Assembly (NCBI GenBank): GCA_034769895.1
Contig: CM068372.1
Location: 368,547,258-368,611,257 of the forward strand
DNA from: Magicicada septendecula
Taxonomy: Eukaryota > Arthropoda > Insecta > Hemiptera > Cicadidae
Reading direction: 5' to 3'
Length of the DNA: 64,000 nt
Shown piece by piece: positions 47,755 through 58,600 of the stretch. Positions within the stretch are counted from its first letter, which is position 1. Each line of letters opens with the position of its first letter. A model generated the notes under the pieces. The model ran no database searches. It was not told the DNA's origin and worked only from the letters and a program-made list of their open reading frames with translations. A program made the translations under genes and the position numbers.

Positions 47755-48922
47755 AAGAAGAGTTCAGTCGATTTCCAATTTTCAAACAATTTAAGTCAGT
47801 CTATAAAAATCAGTCAGTCAGTCTATTTTAATCTCAGTTCGGTCGATTTGGAGAGTTCAGTCTCAGTTCGGTCGTATTCTAATTTTTGTCAGTCAATTCT
47901 ATTTCGGTATAAACCAGCCAAAGTCTTTCAGATGGACGGTAGTAAAGTGTATTGATACAAACAAAGAGATCGTTCGGGAGTGTATCAGAGACTATGTAAA
48001 ACTGTAGAACTAACCGTGACCAAATACTATGACAATGTCGAGTTAAGTACGATCAGACTTTGTGATCATAAAAATCTCGTTTTATGAATCTAATGCGAGT
48101 GATAAGGTATTGACAATATCACATTACCGTGACATAAGTGACATGAAACAATATAGTAAGATTGTGCCACGTTCTTAACTCACTAAAATGCAATTAAAAC
48201 CAATTATATTTGCATTGTGAATACAGTATAAATGGTACAATCGCTCTAGTTAAACGCAGCATAAACTATTGCACGCGTACATCAAAAGTGACAAAGAACC
48301 TACACGCAAAGTGTTTTAGACGATGAAGTCATATTCGAGTTAACGCAATTAGTCATTATCGTTCATGCGAGTATCCGGATAAAATGTGGGACAAATAGTG
48401 TCGTGACGAAGTGTCAAGTGTAATTTAATTGGCGTATCTTCAGCCTGGATTTCTTCGTAGGATGAGAGGTACGACGCAGTTAATCACCGCAATTTGGATA
48501 CAAACAACAAGTAAATTATTATCATTCATGTAACATTAGATTAGGTCGCCACTGTCCTGCCACTCAAAAAGAACTCGCCACTGAGTAGAATATACATTTA
48601 TTTAATTGTTGAATATACATATATTTAATTGCTCAAAAGTAACGCAAATTGAGAAATATGAATCCATAGAGTAGGATATATTGAAATTTATATGGTCATT
48701 AATTAATTAGTCTTTATTGATTTTGTAGATGTTCATAACGTAGAGATAATATAACAGCATTGTGTATTTGATATGTTGTCTAGAAACACTAACTTTATTC
48801 AGTATTTAAATGATATTGAAAACATATAATAAATTTGTATCGTTTATAAAAATTAAATTTGTATTGTTTACGAAAATTAATAGTGTCTGAGTCAGATGAT
48901 TGTTATTCACCCAAAACACCTG
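47755..48922. other. Possible degraded LTR-type sequence
   Basis: A local direct repeat TCTCAGTTCGGTCG at 47,832 and 47,861 and a (CAGT)n run near 47,809-47,822 stand next to the primer-binding-site-like array that follows. The stretch could be a decayed LTR and leader, but no ends or coding region were found. This is an inference from context only. Confidence 0.25.
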
Positions 48923-49568
48923 TTTACATATGGTGCTCCAGCACGCGGGGCGTATTATGGCTCAGTGATATCAGAGTGTATCATCAGATATGGCATGCCC
49001 GTCCTGGAGCAGTAAACAAGATCTGTAATAAAAACTTACATTTATGGAAACTCCTTTGAATAATTTTAACTAATTTATGCAAGTAGAGACAAACATAAAA
49101 TATATTACAGTTGCATATGGTGTCCCAACACGTGACACGAGGAAGCAAATTCTAGTAGATAATTGTAACCAAGAGTAAATTTTATACAATTAAAAATTCA
49201 ATTAGATTATGCAATTAATAAATTTGCATAATACATGTATATTTGTACATGATGCCCAACGCGTGGTAATATATTATATTTGTACATGCCGCCCAAACGC
49301 GGGACAATAAGCAAAATTTATTTAATTAATTAATTCATGCAAATAAATCTGCATGAGATATTACATTCGTATATGGCTCCCAAAGAACGTGGGGCATAAC
49401 AAACTACATATACAGTCGTATATGGCGTCCAACTACAGGGCTAAATACACATAAGTACGACAAAGTTCGTACCGACAGCACTATCATAAATACAGATAAA
49501 AATTTATATAATTAATGGAATAATTAATTTATGCAAATAAATCTGCATGAGATAAATACACATTCGTA
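48923..49568 (+). repeat. Degenerate tandem array with primer-binding-site-like motifs
   Basis: At least six short blocks of the form TATGGNGYCCAACRCGNGGGGC occur at about 48,931, 49,116, 49,249, 49,286, 49,373 and 49,421. A weaker one is near 48,989. The block at 49,373 (TGGCTCCCAAAGAACGTGGGGC with the AGA removed) is close to the complement of the 3' end of insect tRNA-Lys, TGGCGCCCAACGTGGGGC. Between them a spacer unit ATGCAAATAAATCTGCATGA recurs (49,337, 49,531; diverged at 49,077 and 49,209). The array ends abruptly at the LINE at 49,570. It may be the expanded leader of an LTR retrotransposon. Confidence 0.6.
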
Positions 49569-49569
49569 T

Positions 49570-49930
49570 CCTTTAAAGATGATCTCACCATTGTCTTCTG
49601 TAAATTGAAATAATCTCATTTACGTCCTTTACGTCGAGTTCTACTCTGATATCTTCATTCCTTATTCTATCTTCCAATGTATAATTTAAAGTGTTTTAAG
49701 AAACTGCATTTCAGCACTCTGAAACTTGCCGCTTTCCTTTTTTGTCATGACCCACGCCTCACTCCCATAAAACTAACGTGGGTATCGCAATTGTGTTATA
49801 AAATTTAATCCTTGTGCTGTGTCTTGTTTTATTTCTAAGATTTCTATGAATCGTACCACAAATATTCCTAAATTGATTTACCTTCTCTCTTATATCATAT
49901 TCAGATTCACAGAGTACCACAAGAGTGGTA
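49570..49930 (-). mobile_element. LINE family 3 fragment, truncated at both ends
   Basis: The minus strand reads SEYDIREKVNQFRNICGTIH, RNLRNKTRHSTRIKFYNTIA and IPTLVLWE, then the QFLK-type block by homology. The left edge breaks inside the family 3 sequence (at CCTTTAAAGATGATCTC), so the normal 3' tail is absent. This implies a later deletion or rearrangement at the border with the tandem array. Confidence 0.78.
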
Positions 49931-50382
49931 GCATTCATAGAGAAACCGTAGAGTAGGTACCACAAGAATAAGCAAGCTGTCCCAACAAAACAAAATACTC
50001 TTCGAAGGAGAACGTCGCCATTGAGGCCTAAAGAAGAATTGTAGAGAAGTGAGAATTTATTGGTGTCTTGTTTATTCACATTGTACCATTTGTTCATGGA
50101 CTGTATGTATTTTAGTAATGGGCAAAAAATATATCAAGCACGTAGCTCGAAAGGTCTGGAACTGTCTATCAGTATGCTTTCGCTGTTTTCGTTGTTGAAA
50201 ACAATGAACCTGTATTCAGGTTTCATCTAATTTAACACGTAACGTATCGCCTATTCTACGGTGAATCATACTGGGTGGTTATACTGAATCTCGTTGTTAC
50301 TGAGACTAGTCAATGAGTACGATCGCGTTATACACAAGTCGCCGTCTACCGACTAAGGTGGCAACCATCGTGGCTCCCTAAA

Positions 50383-50384
<2 letters not shown>
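49931..50384. other. Non-coding spacer
   Basis: Nothing recognised. Confidence 0.4.
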
Positions 50385-50415
<31 letters not shown>

Positions 50416-50850
50416 AAACAGAATCATTCCCCTAGGTTTCTCGTCCACTAAATTCTTCTTCAACCTAACGATCTTCTGGAGGTTCGATTTTACAATGAAG
50501 TGAAAGTTTTAGATCTTCATGTTTGGATCCTCGCAAAATATCTAAAGTACACCAATTTCATTTTCAGATTACTAATAACAGTAGTTTCTTTTCTTTGCCA
50601 AGCAACAGGTAAGATTTAACTGTTCTGCAATCTGGCCGACGACACGGAACATTGAGAATTGTTCGACATATCCAAATCGAAAGCCTCAATTCTATTCTCA
50701 TTTTGTTTCTTAAGTGTCGAGTCTTTGAACCACGCAGCGAGACCGAAAAGACTTCATAACTAATGCTCAAAATTAGATTCCAATTTTTATCGGTGAGCAG
50801 CGTTTTCGTTTTAATAAATTCAGTTCTTGTCGCTTCCACTCGTTTCACAT
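50385..50850 (-). mobile_element. 5'-truncated LINE with 30-base poly(A) tail (family 10)
   Basis: A run of 30 T (50,385-50,414) is a poly(A) tail on the minus strand. Upstream of it, the minus strand reads KTKTLLTDKNWNLILSISYE, VFSVSLRGSKTRHLRNKMRI, then IEAF in one frame and WICRTILNVPCRRPDCRTV and YLLLGKEKKLLL in another. These follow the 'VLTN+-LNL ... R---YVFSVLLYG-ETWTL ... IEAFEMW-YRR+L+I-W--+-TN-EVL' pattern of arthropod LINE RTs. An LKMKLVYFRYFAR block matches the following K-x-x-Y-x-GH-x-x-R. Frameshifts are present, but the tail is clean. Confidence 0.75.
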
Positions 50851-52556
50851 TACAACATCCCGATTACACTATTGATTCGGAGTTGCATTCTGACGCGCAC
50901 CGCTACGGTGTATTCGATATTCAGGGTATGAACAATGTTCTGTGTGTACTACGTGGATGTCCGTGTTCTACGACTTTATACAACACACACACACAGACAC
51001 ACACACAACAATTAAATTATAAACTAGTTTATAACACCAAGACTTAAAACACACAATGGAACTATTTTTACGAAGCCAGACAGCTGATTAACCTTTTCAG
51101 CATGTTTTATAATAAATTAAAATATAAACATATATGTAGGCCTTTTTAAAAATCTTATTTTTATAGAAATTTAACAGATAAAAATCAACGTTTCATCCAA
51201 CACGCGTGCGCGCGCGCAGTAATAAGATAGTTCACAATTTACAAAGCCACGTGGTAGTGTACACTCATCATACTGATTATTGAGAATCGATTGTCAGCTG
51301 GCTGTACGCGTGCACAAATTGATAGATCGATACTTCGTTGGCGTGTAATTAATTTTTCTGTAACGGCAAAATGTATTTGTTCCACTAGGCCGCCACGTAA
51401 TAATTTATCGTCCGTGGGGAAGAAGAAGAAGAAGAAGCTGATGATATAAAAAAAGTGTTACGTCTTGTTGCCACTATACCCAGAAGTCTTCATTAACGAT
51501 GGCGATAGGTTATTAATGTTCTCCGTAGAACAAGAAGAAGCGAGTAGGAGATAACTAGTAGTGGAGAGAAGGAGAAGAAGAAGAACAAGATGCTCACTAT
51601 TAGTCGTTTGTGTGTGTATGTATACTCAAGGTACCTTTCACTATAACCACTACTAACTACTTCTAATTTTTTCTTCTTCTTTTACCTCCGTTGGTATTTC
51701 TATTTCTTCTCCTTCTTGAAAGCTACTTTATTTATGACTTTTCGTTAGAACAAGAAGAATAAAGCTATATTTCACAGAAGCGTCGCACGCGCACTCACAC
51801 GACCGTCGGGCAGACGACACTCGCACGCGCGCGTGCTTGAACTCTTGCGCGACAAGGTGAGTACACAGCGGCAATAACAATTAACAGCACTGAAGATGGT
51901 AAACAAACAAGCCATGGTTTGTACGTCACGACCATTTGTGGTTGTGGTCGCGTGCACCGTTTTATTTTACTGGCAGCAATACCAAATGCCGCGCGCACGC
52001 TGCTACACTACGTGAATGACGACACCGTACAAGTAAAGTAGTAGACTCGAACGCGCGACGCTTGTTAAAGACGCGTCTGGGTCTCGATTCGGCTTTAATG
52101 AATCGATTTTCATAAGCGTGTTTTATCGCGACACTCGTAAGTATTTGTCGGACAACGCAGGGATTCGTTTCGGTGGTGTCAATTAATCGAAATCGAAGTA
52201 ATTCATATACTTCAGCAAAGATGTTTACGGACGAACGCAAAATCAAAATTCTTTAATTAATTGTAATTAATAAATGTTAAGAATTAAACCAAACCTTCTG
52301 CAGTGGCACTTTTGAACACAATCAAATCAAGTGTTTGAACGACGATTTTGAATACGTTATAACTGGTGAGTCGCGTGAATTATTTTAGAGCGAATTCAAT
52401 GACACTTTACCAAAAACGGGCATTAGTTAGACCGAACGTGTGAGCGTGTTGTACGTGTTTAGGGGAAACGGAAAATTATATAGGCTATCTATATGTAGGA
52501 AGACTGATAGATAGACAGATTGACAGACAGATATATACATGTGTTGAAAAAGAGGG

Positions 52557-52558
<2 letters not shown>
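50851..52558. other. Non-coding stretch, part GC/CpG-richer
   Basis: Bases about 51,770-52,200 are markedly richer in CG dinucleotides than their surroundings and contain GCGACAAGGTGAGTACAC, a good donor-like context at 51,854. No open, splice-bounded coding exon was found. Short (CA)n, (CG)n and (GAA)n runs occur at 50,985-51,006, 51,205-51,218 and 51,421-51,436. Confidence 0.35.

Positions 52559-52622
<64 letters not shown>
52559..52622. repeat. (GA)n microsatellite
   Basis: About 32 units. Confidence 0.95.
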
Positions 52623-52623
<1 letters not shown>

Positions 52624-53689
52624 GGTGTATGTTTAACGTAAAGCAAGAAAAAATAATGATGTGGGTCGCAATATTTACCACCACACATCACGAATGCGAG
52701 AGAAAGGTAGCAAAGAATCCAGATAGGTGGATAAGGGGGGGCGCGCTAATAAACATACTGTGTCTGTGTGTGTACGGGTGCGCGCGCGCGTGGACTTCAT
52801 CATGTATTCATTCGATGTAGCCATCCATCCAGTTAGGGACAGCGGGTGGACGAGAGATTCTCTGCCATCATCGTGCATAATTAAATACTGACACACTATT
52901 AAATACAGGAAGCACTGGAAACCAGTAAAAAATTGTTTCTCGTCACAAAAAATGCTGATCACTCCCCATTAATTTAATTTATTATATAATTATGTGAGTG
53001 TGTTGTTATTATTAATAATAATAATAATAATATGTCGTTTTTTTCAGACGAGAAGTGTTTAATAGGAATTACTTGCAGCCGAAGAAAGAAAGCATAAGAA
53101 AAAAAACGTAACAGAAGCGGATCCCATAACTGATCAGTCATATGCGAACGAACATTATTTCGGTGATCGGTCAGGCGATGGAGTATCTGGAAATTAATTT
53201 AAATTACACTACACATGACGGCCATAAATATGTAAGACTGTCATTTTGTGTTAGTTAACAAAAAAAAAAAGTTTTCTATTACTATTTCTGTTTGCCACTC
53301 CCTTCCCTTGTATTTTGCCAGTTTTTTTTTTATCTTACGTGGTTGATTCGATCTACCCTTTTCATGCCTTCTTCTAGGAGTTCTTTTTTGGATTCGTTCT
53401 TCCAACATTCTCTGAACGTGTCCGATATGAATCGATTGTCACTGTTGGATGTCTTCTTTATGACAGCCTGAATTTTAAAGCTATCACAGTCGCATCTACT
53501 TCACCAACAACACAATAGAGCACTTACCTACTGTATTTTAGTAAATCATGAAATAATTCCACAGACAGATTCAACAAAGTATGACTTGGCCATGACTGTA
53601 GATGTTAAACTTAAATAGAAACAATGTGTCAGGGAAAAACGTGAAGAACTTGGAATAAAAATCAAGAGAATGTGGTGGCTACTCTGAAC
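52623..53689. other. Non-coding stretch
   Basis: A short (AAT)n run lies near 53,012-53,031. Nothing else was recognised. Confidence 0.4.
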
Positions 53690-54060
53690 TGTCACTGCGT
53701 ACTGTTATTGTTATTGGGTACAAACAAGTTTTGAAACCTTATGGTGTGCAACTTTGGGGTTCCACAAAGAAATCCAACGTTGTGCAGTGCGGGTGAAAAG
53801 ATGGGAACAGTACACTTGAAAACTAAGGCAATCTTTTCAAAATAAAGTACTCCACAGTATTGTTGATGTACCGTGCTATGTAAGGAACGATGACCTGAAA
53901 ATACCTGAGGTTACAGACAGGATCAAACGGTTTTATTAACAAAGGCTTCTTAAACATTAAAATAATGAAGTGCGTCAACTTCTTGATATGCTGGACTTGT
54001 TAAATCCTCCGGTTAGCACACAAGAATCCAAAGACAGAAATAAAAGTTCATACACTGTCG
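53690..54060 (+). mobile_element. Jockey-like LINE RT C-terminal fragment
   Basis: The plus strand reads YKQVLKPYGVQLWGSTKKSN, then FQNKVLHSIVDVPCYVRNDD, LKIPEVTDRIKRFY and RQLLDMLDLLNPPV, with small breaks. Each block matches the end of Jockey-clade reverse transcriptases ('GIQLWG-A--SN', 'FQ-K-LR-I--APWYVRN--L', 'P-V---I+'). It is a different lineage from the other LINEs in the window. No other part of the element is present. Confidence 0.78.
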
Positions 54061-54136
54061 TTACCCATAATTGACTTTATTTTGAATTTAATTTTTCTAT
54101 AAAGCTTTTAAATTAAATTTTTAGGAAAATCGATGA

Positions 54137-54319
54137 ATTTTATAGAAAGAGATGGTGTGAAGACTTGAACCGCATGCCTAATATCCGTCTACCCGTGACT
54201 GCCTTGGGTTATCACCCTACTGGGAAGAGAGATGTCGGTTGACCGAGGAGGAGATGGGTTCCGGAACAGGTCTGGGGGCTAATCTTCGGAGTCGTGGTGG
54301 TGGTGACGATGACGATGAC

Positions 54320-54351
<32 letters not shown>

Positions 54352-54441
54352 GGAGGAGGAGGAGGAGGAGGAGGAGGAGGAGGAGGAGGAGGAGGAGGAG
54401 GACGACGACGACGACGGGGACGAGGACGAGGACGAGGAGGA
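54137..54441 (+). mobile_element. LINE family 2, 3' end with expanded trinucleotide tail
   Basis: The plus strand reads RWCEDLNRMPNIRLPVTALG, then YHPTGKRDVG and an early stop, PRRRWVPEQVW. The tail then passes into (GAC/GAT)n, (GAG)n and (GAC)n from about 54,299 to 54,441. The long Asp/Glu frame across it is a repeat artefact. Confidence 0.8.
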
Positions 54442-54829
54442 ATATCGATAGCTGTTTTCAACAAAAAATTAAAAGTATAAAAACAAAACAAATATCAATC
54501 TACCGCTTGAGTTTGTGGCTACATGTTTATTTCCTAGAGCACGTAGCAAAATAAATTGTAAGCAGTCGACCTGTACCGTTCCCAACGGCAATGACCAAGT
54601 TTCACTTTTAACCCTTGGATAGCTTTTATCAAGAAGCAGCAAAAAAGAATAAAACAAGAATTATTCAGCATGAAGTATGAGAGACGGAAGATTCCCTATC
54701 TCTCGAAAGCTAATAGTGTCGGAGCCAAAAGAGAAAGAGTCGTCAAGATAGAGCAGACATGAAAGATTAAAAAAGCGATTTCACTCGAGACAAACTGAAG
54801 CAGGATAAGAATCCAGTCAGGTGTGCTAC
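54442..54829. other. Non-coding spacer
   Basis: Nothing recognised. Confidence 0.4.
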
Positions 54830-55935
54830 ACCCGGGGTATCTACTAGAACGAAGCGAGTTCCGTTTTAACTTGAACGATTGGCATTTGTCTGTCTGTCTA
54901 AGTTTGTCTGACGATGGCCTTTGACGATTGGTTGACATCAACAAATTTTCGTTAAACTTGGCAAGCATGACATACATTTACTCCAAAGGCTCCTGTTACT
55001 TTTTAAATTGATTCTTCCAAAAATAGGAGAAGAAGGCAAAATATGAGGGTAAAATAAAGAAAAAATTGGAAAAATCCATGTATGACACCATATTAAAAAT
55101 AAGATTTTTCTAATTTAAAACATATCTTAAAATGGGGTTCTGATTTAGAGATTTCAAAAATCTGGAACATCAGGGGCCAGAAAGCGGAAAAGTGGATCAA
55201 AAGTTTGATAAAATCGCAAAAATTCATGTGGTGTATTAAACTTGAAAGAATTGTAACCAAAACAGAATTTACATACTGTACACTTTTGGATATTACAAAA
55301 TTATGACATCAGAACCCAAAAAAAATCGGGCATCGGACAAAGGGAATTTCAATCAAATCCGAAAGTGTCTGGTGTTTACTCCGAAAATGTTTTTACTTTA
55401 GGGGCACAACGGTTCAAAAATAGAAGTCAAGATTTGAATATAATTGGAAAGGCTTATGAGGAATTTTTATTCAAAACACAAACTCGATATCTTCAATAAT
55501 TTCACAAAAGTAAAACTCCACAACACTCTCATCAATTGTTTTTATTTTTTCAAAAGGTTTTAACCTATGTTTTCGGGGGCAGTAAAATTATACTGTCTAT
55601 AGAACAAATTATGTTGTCGTGAGTTATGTATATTTGTGGAGTGTATTAGATATAGACCTATTGGATATCTTTGGAAACATACATAAATTTGAAAGATAGG
55701 ATTAAATTATTTTTCATTTAGGCGTAATGGTTATAAATTTAACTAAAACGACTGCAGTAGTTCTTAACTGTTAAGTGTTTGTTTTATAACTGTCTGCTAG
55801 GCAATTGTTATATTACTAAAAAAAAAATATATATATACAGCAGAGCTTTGATAATTAAAATAATATCTAATATTGAAATTTGCATACAATAGTAATAGTA
55901 TTTCGTTCAAAGTAGTGAGAGATTTCTGTAGCTCA
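54830..55935 (-). repeat. Unclassified dispersed repeat, copy D (longest)
   Basis: Reverse orientation. It starts (left) with CGAAGCGAGTTCCGTTTTAA and GGCATTTGTCTGTCTGTCTA, the reverse of the end of copy C, continues with AAATTCATGTGGTGTATTAA and GAAAGTGTCTGGTGTTTACT, and ends with CTCAGGGAGTTTACTAG. About 1.1 kb, no coding content. Confidence 0.7.
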
Positions 55936-56524
55936 GGGAGTTTACTAGTTTAGAGTTTAGTTTAGAGATTACAGATGAGAGATTAGATATTTACTTTCAT
56001 TTAGAAATGACTTTAGCAACTGTTACAGACTGAGGTTGTCGAACGTAAAAAACGACTTCACGCTTTAGTCAGGAGGAGTCGTTGCGTCGCTCTTGTCTTT
56101 GTTTTGCACGGTAATTGAAAGCTACTTAATTATGTACCATAAAAATTCTGACAGTAAAAATTCTGTTCCGACACGCAGTTCTGAAGAGGTGAAGAATATT
56201 TTTAATCTGCGTATGCAGTGCAATCCGGTTTTTATACGGCTGTTCAATTTAAGAATACAACCCGTCGACAAACGGTGTTAATCGATGTTCATGTTGAACC
56301 AGTAATTGAAATTTAAGTACATTTTTTTTTGTTCTTGTTTAAGGATCGGTCCGCAAGGCTGTAACAACGGCTGTCGTTTAGAAGGGCCAGTTTTATTACA
56401 CACGAGGCTGGGTGTTCTCGATTGTATCTGTTCGCGTAGGCTTATGTCGCCGAGTAACCGTGAATACCCAACCGAAACCACTGACTAGACTTCGTTTAAA
56501 AAACTAAGCACTTTTCGGTTGTTT
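55936..56524. other. Non-coding spacer
   Basis: No recognised gene or repeat. Confidence 0.4.
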
Positions 56525-56565
56525 ATAGAACTAGTTAGCTCTCTGAACTGCAGAACTAGAATATT

Positions 56566-57070
56566 ATTTTGAACAAAGTATGTTTTCTTTATTTTTTTAT
56601 TTTGTATCGGCCATCTGAGGACCACATGGCAATTTCAATTCTTTATTCCTTGTTCTTTTCTTTTTATCCAATTTTCTTTCATCTTTTCACTATGTCTCTT
56701 CTTGTTGTCTTCAGTCCACTTTGAACATGCGTTTTTCTCTCTCCTACCCTGGACTCCTTCCATTTTTAACACTTTAGCCCGAAAAAACTTCCCATTTAAT
56801 TGCTTCTTCTGCGTTTATATTATTTTTTCTAAATCCTTTTTGACAAAGTATTTTTTTTTGTATCGCCCATCTAAGGACCACATGCCAATTTCAATTCTTT
56901 ACTCTTTGTTCTTTTCTTTTTTCCAATATTCTTTCATCTTCTCACTGTGTCTCTTCTTCCTGCCTTCAGTCCACTTTGAACCTGCGTTTTTCTCTCTCCT
57001 ACCCTGGACTCCCTCCATTTTTAACACTTTTGCCCGGAAAACTATATTTATTGCCCGAACAAAGTATATT
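56566..57070. repeat. Tandem duplication with 257-bp period
   Basis: Copy 1 (about 56,566-56,822) and copy 2 (about 56,838-57,055) share GGACCACATG, CAATTTCAATTCTTTA, CAGTCCACTTTGAAC and TTTTTCTCTCTCCTACCCTG. The boundary string GAACAAAGTAT appears at the start, between the copies in altered form, and after them. Identity is high but not perfect. Confidence 0.85.
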
Positions 57071-57119
57071 TATTATTACATAAATTTTTATATTCGATAA
57101 ATTTTGAATTATTGGATAA

Positions 57120-57990
57120 ATCGGACAGTAATAAGGGAATACTAAGGGGGTTAGGCAGGGATGCTGTATTTCCTCAACCTTGTTTAATATATATATATAT
57201 ATATATATTGACGACATGTTGAGAGCATGAAAATCCAGAGTGACTTCGTGAATACAGTTTAATAAATCAATTTTTATGGGTTCCCTGTTGCCTGCTACAT
57301 GCGGATGACATAGTTCTTTTTTCAAGAAAATGAGGATGATTTACAAAGAGCTATGTTTCAATGTTTCAATTACAAGAAGTAGCAAGAGTGTGCTCACTGA
57401 CAATTTCAGTGAGAAAGACTAAAACTATTGCCTTTAAAGGTAAATATCTAGTCAGGAATAAGATACAACTGCACTTTAGAACAAGTCAGCCGTTGTATAT
57501 ATCTCGGCTCTGCAGTAAGCTATGAATCTGAATATGATTTAAAAGATAATATAAATAAATTTAGGAATATTTGTGGTACGATTCGTATAAATCTTAGAAA
57601 TAAAACAAGACACAGCACAGGAATTAAATTTTATAAGACAATTGCAATAACCACACTGACATATGCGAGTGAGGCGTGGGTCATGACAAAAAAGGAATGC
57701 GACAAGATTGAGTGCTAAAATGCAGTTTCTTCGAAGTACTTTAAATTATGCATTACAAGACAAAATAAGGAATGAGGATATCATAGCAGAACTCGAAGTA
57801 GAGGTCATAAATAAAATTATTTCAGCTTACAGAAGGCAATGGTGGGATCATTTGGAAAGGATGACAGAGGATCGATTGAAGAAAGCGGCACTGAACTATA
57901 AAGCCATTGGTAGTAAAGACGTGGGTCGTCTGAGGATTACATGGATGCCGATACATGTTTATATAACCTAATCCTTCAAGTGAAGAAGAA
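57120..57990 (+). mobile_element. LINE family 3, longest copy, with RT core
   Basis: Reads VRQGCCISSTLFNIY, then an in-frame IYIYI expansion and DDMLR. After breaks come the active-site remnant HADDIVLF (about 57,293-57,330), LQEVARVCSLTISVRKTKTI and the thumb region NKFRNICGTIRINLRNKTRH. KFYKTIAITTLTYASEAWVM follows, then from 57,708 AKMQFLRSTLNYALQDKIRN and YRRQWWDHLERMTEDRLKKA, ending SKDVGRLRITW. The tail CCTAATCCTTCAAGTGAAGA ends in GAAGAAGAAG. Of the usual FADD/YADD active site only the ADD remains. It is 5'-truncated before the RT fingers and lies inside dispersed repeat E. Confidence 0.85.
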
Positions 57991-58142
57991 GAAGGGAAAA
58001 ATTACAAGAAAAATTACAAAAATCCCGATTTCTCTACTATTTTGTTAGTAATATAATAATTGACAGCACACAATTATACAATAAACACTAAAGTTTCAAA
58101 ACATTCGGATTTGGATTCTTTCAAAATTCAAAACATTCGGAT

Positions 58143-58308
58143 CCTTCAACACAGTACTGTGAAGAACTGGTGAACACCGTACCAGCGAACACCTTCAATC
58201 CAGTGGTGGAGCCGAAAGGTTTATTCAAATTAACAGCACTAGATCACGGCCTAATAGCTGGCAGTGAGTAACAGCTTTGCCGCCGACCGTGAGAGCCTAA
58301 AACACCAA
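58143..58308. mobile_element. 166-bp insertion in repeat E, class unknown
   Basis: The flanking repeat reads CATTCGGAT on the left and TCGGATTTGGG on the right, and TCGGAT is present on both sides (58,137-58,142 and 58,309-58,314). This suggests an insertion with a short target duplication. The body (starting CCTTCAACACAGTACTGTGA) has no tRNA-like boxes, no terminal inverted repeat that I can see and no coding content. Confidence 0.5.
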
Positions 58309-58600
58309 TCGGATTTGGGTTAAAAATTCCTTCTAGTCTGACCTACTGGATTTCACAATTTTTTTTTCAAATTTTTGTCCTTGGGGTCCAAAAACTTTTT
58401 AAGTTTCCAAAACGTAACGTTATATTGAAATATCAGAATTCGCTTCAATTTGATGGCCAAACTGAATTTTTGGGATTCTATCAGTTTTTTCACTCACTTT
58501 TTGGGTCCTGATGTCCAAGGATTTTTACATTTTCAAACCTATTACTCTATTACGTGAGGAATTTTCTGCCGATTTTGAGTCAGTGTCCATGGATCCTTCT

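Larger units (their letters stand above)
56525..58600 (+). repeat. Unclassified dispersed repeat, copy E, interrupted
   Basis: It starts like copy C (CTGAACTGCAGAACTAGAAT), then is interrupted by a 257-bp tandem duplication, by a LINE (57,120-57,990) and by a 166-bp insertion (58,143-58,308). Between these it continues in order: AATTACAAAAATCCCGATTT at 58,013, ACATTCGGATTTGGATTC at 58,101, TCGGATTTGGGTTAAAAATT at 58,309. It diverges from the other copies after about 58,560. Confidence 0.7.

Noticed and set aside
54239..54554. Asp/Glu-rich, Arg-rich and Pro/His-rich frames
   Set aside because: Produced by the expanded trinucleotide tail of a LINE, read in three frames.
56702..57100. 132-codon Phe/Ser-rich frame
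   Set aside because: It spans the 257-bp tandem duplication and repeats within itself. Composition follows the pyrimidine-rich DNA.
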